From Ignavibacteria bacterium GWF2_33_9 (GTDB lineage Bacteria > Bacteroidota > Ignavibacteria > Kapaibacteriales > UBA2268): 35,032 bases of DNA. Within the stretch, counting starts at the first letter, position 1. Each line of letters opens with the position of its first letter. The DNA lies in assembly GCA_001804565.1 (NCBI GenBank), contig MHAC01000021.1:1-35032 (forward strand), read 5' to 3'. Below are positions 34,235 through 35,032 of the stretch, piece by piece. The translations under genes and the position numbers were made by a program. The notes beneath the pieces are model-generated. The model made no database searches. It was not told where the DNA came from and saw nothing but the letters and a program-made list of their open reading frames with translations.

Positions 34235-34242
34235 CAAAATTA
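34235..34242 (-). promoter_or_regulatory. Candidate -7 box of the flavoprotein gene
   Basis: The minus strand reads CATTAATTTTGTAT, placing TAATTTTG 28 nt before the ATG at 34206. This suggests a start site of its own in the gap after the RelA/SpoT gene. Confidence 0.4.
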
Positions 34243-34257
34243 ATGAAATTCAAATAA

Positions 34258-35032
34258 TTAATTATTTAACTGAACAATTCCTTTTATGTTTTGCAACTCA
34301 TTCATTAATGAATCTGCTTGAGCTGTGTCGTCTGATTCAAATATGAGATCCCCTGTTACTTTGTTTATTTCTATATTAAATGTAAATTTTGTGATTAGTA
34401 AATCTGAATATTGCAAGATCAAATCAGAAATTTTCTTAATAAAATTGTAATTTTCTCTGGCAATAAATTGAAAATGATAAACCTTAGTATCTTTCGAAAA
34501 TTTAGAGAGTAAAGTCTCGCCTTTATGTTTCTTAGATAATTGTTTTGTTCCAACAAAAATATCCGAAAAATCATCATGGTCATCTTCTGAACCAGATTTG
34601 TCGGTATTCTTTTCGAATTTCTTACGAATAATATACTCTGCAAATTCTATTGGATTTATTTCACCTTCAGAAATGCAAACATAGAAATCACTTATTCGGC
34701 CTATATCAATATCTTTCAAATATTCTAAGAGTTGATTTTCGTCCAAAGAAATCTTCCTTTTAATTAATTCATTTTTCCAGATTTCCTTACCTTGAAATTC
34801 TTTCTTTTTATTCTCAATTTTAAAATATTTCAGCAAATTGTTCCGGGCTTTACTAGATATTGCAAAACTCAGCCAATCTTCAGTCGGTTGAGCTTTGTTA
34901 GAAATAATAATTTCTACCTTATCCCCGTTTTTTAATCTGTAATCAATCGGCTGCATTTTGCCGTTAACCTTTGCGCCAACAAAATGATTTCCCAAATCTG
35001 TGTGAACATGATATGCAAAATCCAGTGTTGTA
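34258..35032 (-). CDS. RelA/SpoT-family (p)ppGpp protein, C-terminal part (5' end outside window)
   Basis: An open frame runs off the right edge without a start, so the gene is partial at its 5' end. About 258 codons are seen. The TGS domain covers TTLDFAYHVHTDLGNHFVGA (codons from 35031) to NGDKVEI. PTEDWLSFAISSKARNN follows, the conserved helical segment after TGS in long RelA/SpoT proteins, and the C-terminal region ends in an ACT-like stretch (YHFQFIARENYNFIKKI to the end). The synthetase and hydrolase domains are outside the window, so enzymatic type cannot be decided. A TTG at 34995 is an internal codon, not a start. Confidence 0.88.
   Translation of the reverse strand, partial: TTLDFAYHVHTDLGNHFVGAKVNGKMQPIDYRLKNGDKVEIIISNKAQPTEDWLSFAISSKARNNLLKYFKIENKKKEFQGKEIWKNELIKRKISLDENQLLEYLKDIDIGRISDFYVCISEGEINPIEFAEYIIRKKFEKNTDKSGSEDDHDDFSDIFVGTKQLSKKHKGETLLSKFSKDTKVYHFQFIARENYNFIKKISDLILQYSDLLITKFTFNIEINKVTGDLIFESDDTAQADSLMNELQNIKGIVQLNN

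Noticed and set aside
1-35032. CRISPR arrays, tRNA/rRNA genes, insertion sequences, phage or defence genes
   Set aside because: Read on both strands, no such repeats, cloverleaf-like gaps, transposase motifs or defence families were found.

Overview
The window is AT-rich, gene-dense chromosomal DNA. No gap between genes exceeds about 150 bp, and I see no tRNA, rRNA, CRISPR array, insertion sequence, phage gene or pseudogene. Several traits suggest a Bacteroidota/Ignavibacteriota/Kapabacteria-type bacterium: a fused 2-oxoacid dehydrogenase E1 alpha-beta protein, lipoproteins with short SC-type lipoboxes, weak Shine-Dalgarno sequences, and repeated TAATTTTG boxes (TAnnTTTG class) upstream of start codons. 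The exact taxon cannot be fixed from this window.

Region 1 (97-15755, all minus strand) is a tightly packed run of genes, read right to left. It starts with a polyprenol/diacylglycerol kinase-like membrane protein, a threonine aldolase, a hotdog thioesterase and a cytoplasmic NagZ-like GH3 enzyme. Next come sugar-nucleotide genes (dTDP-glucose 4,6-dehydratase, a UDP-HexNAc dehydrogenase, UDP-GlcNAc 2-epimerase). A surface-polysaccharide block follows: a Wza-like SLBB export protein, a Wzi-like outer-membrane barrel, a BcsA-like membrane glycosyltransferase, a WcaJ/WbaP-type initiating phosphoglycosyltransferase and a DPM1-like polyprenyl-phosphate glycosyltransferase. It ends with a YigZ-family protein and panC, then a strong hairpin terminator. 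No Wzx flippase, Wzy polymerase or Wzc kinase is present, so the export system is only partly visible.

Region 2 (15895-26188) is housekeeping: glgA with a U32/RlhA-type protein (plus), a PaaE-like ferredoxin reductase and a threonine-3-dehydrogenase-like SDR (minus), rlmN-folC (plus), and the fused E1 protein (plus).

Region 3 (26269-35032) holds two minus-strand lipoproteins (a tandem-domain PsbP-like protein and a small CX4CH cytochrome-like protein), dapA with a GAF-SpoIIE phosphatase (plus), a second GT2 enzyme, an Fe-S-type Rrf2 regulator divergent from a large PepSY-type four-helix membrane protein, a dihydroorotate-dehydrogenase-like flavoprotein of unknown substrate, and the 3' end of a RelA/SpoT gene running off the right edge.

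Most genes belong to known families. The points most worth a second look are the Rrf2/PepSY divergent pair with its symmetric promoter region, the recurring TAATTTTG element, the link between the polyprenol-kinase-like gene and the glycan operon, and the PepSY protein with large, possibly propeller-like periplasmic insertions. I found no clear new defence system or mobile system.
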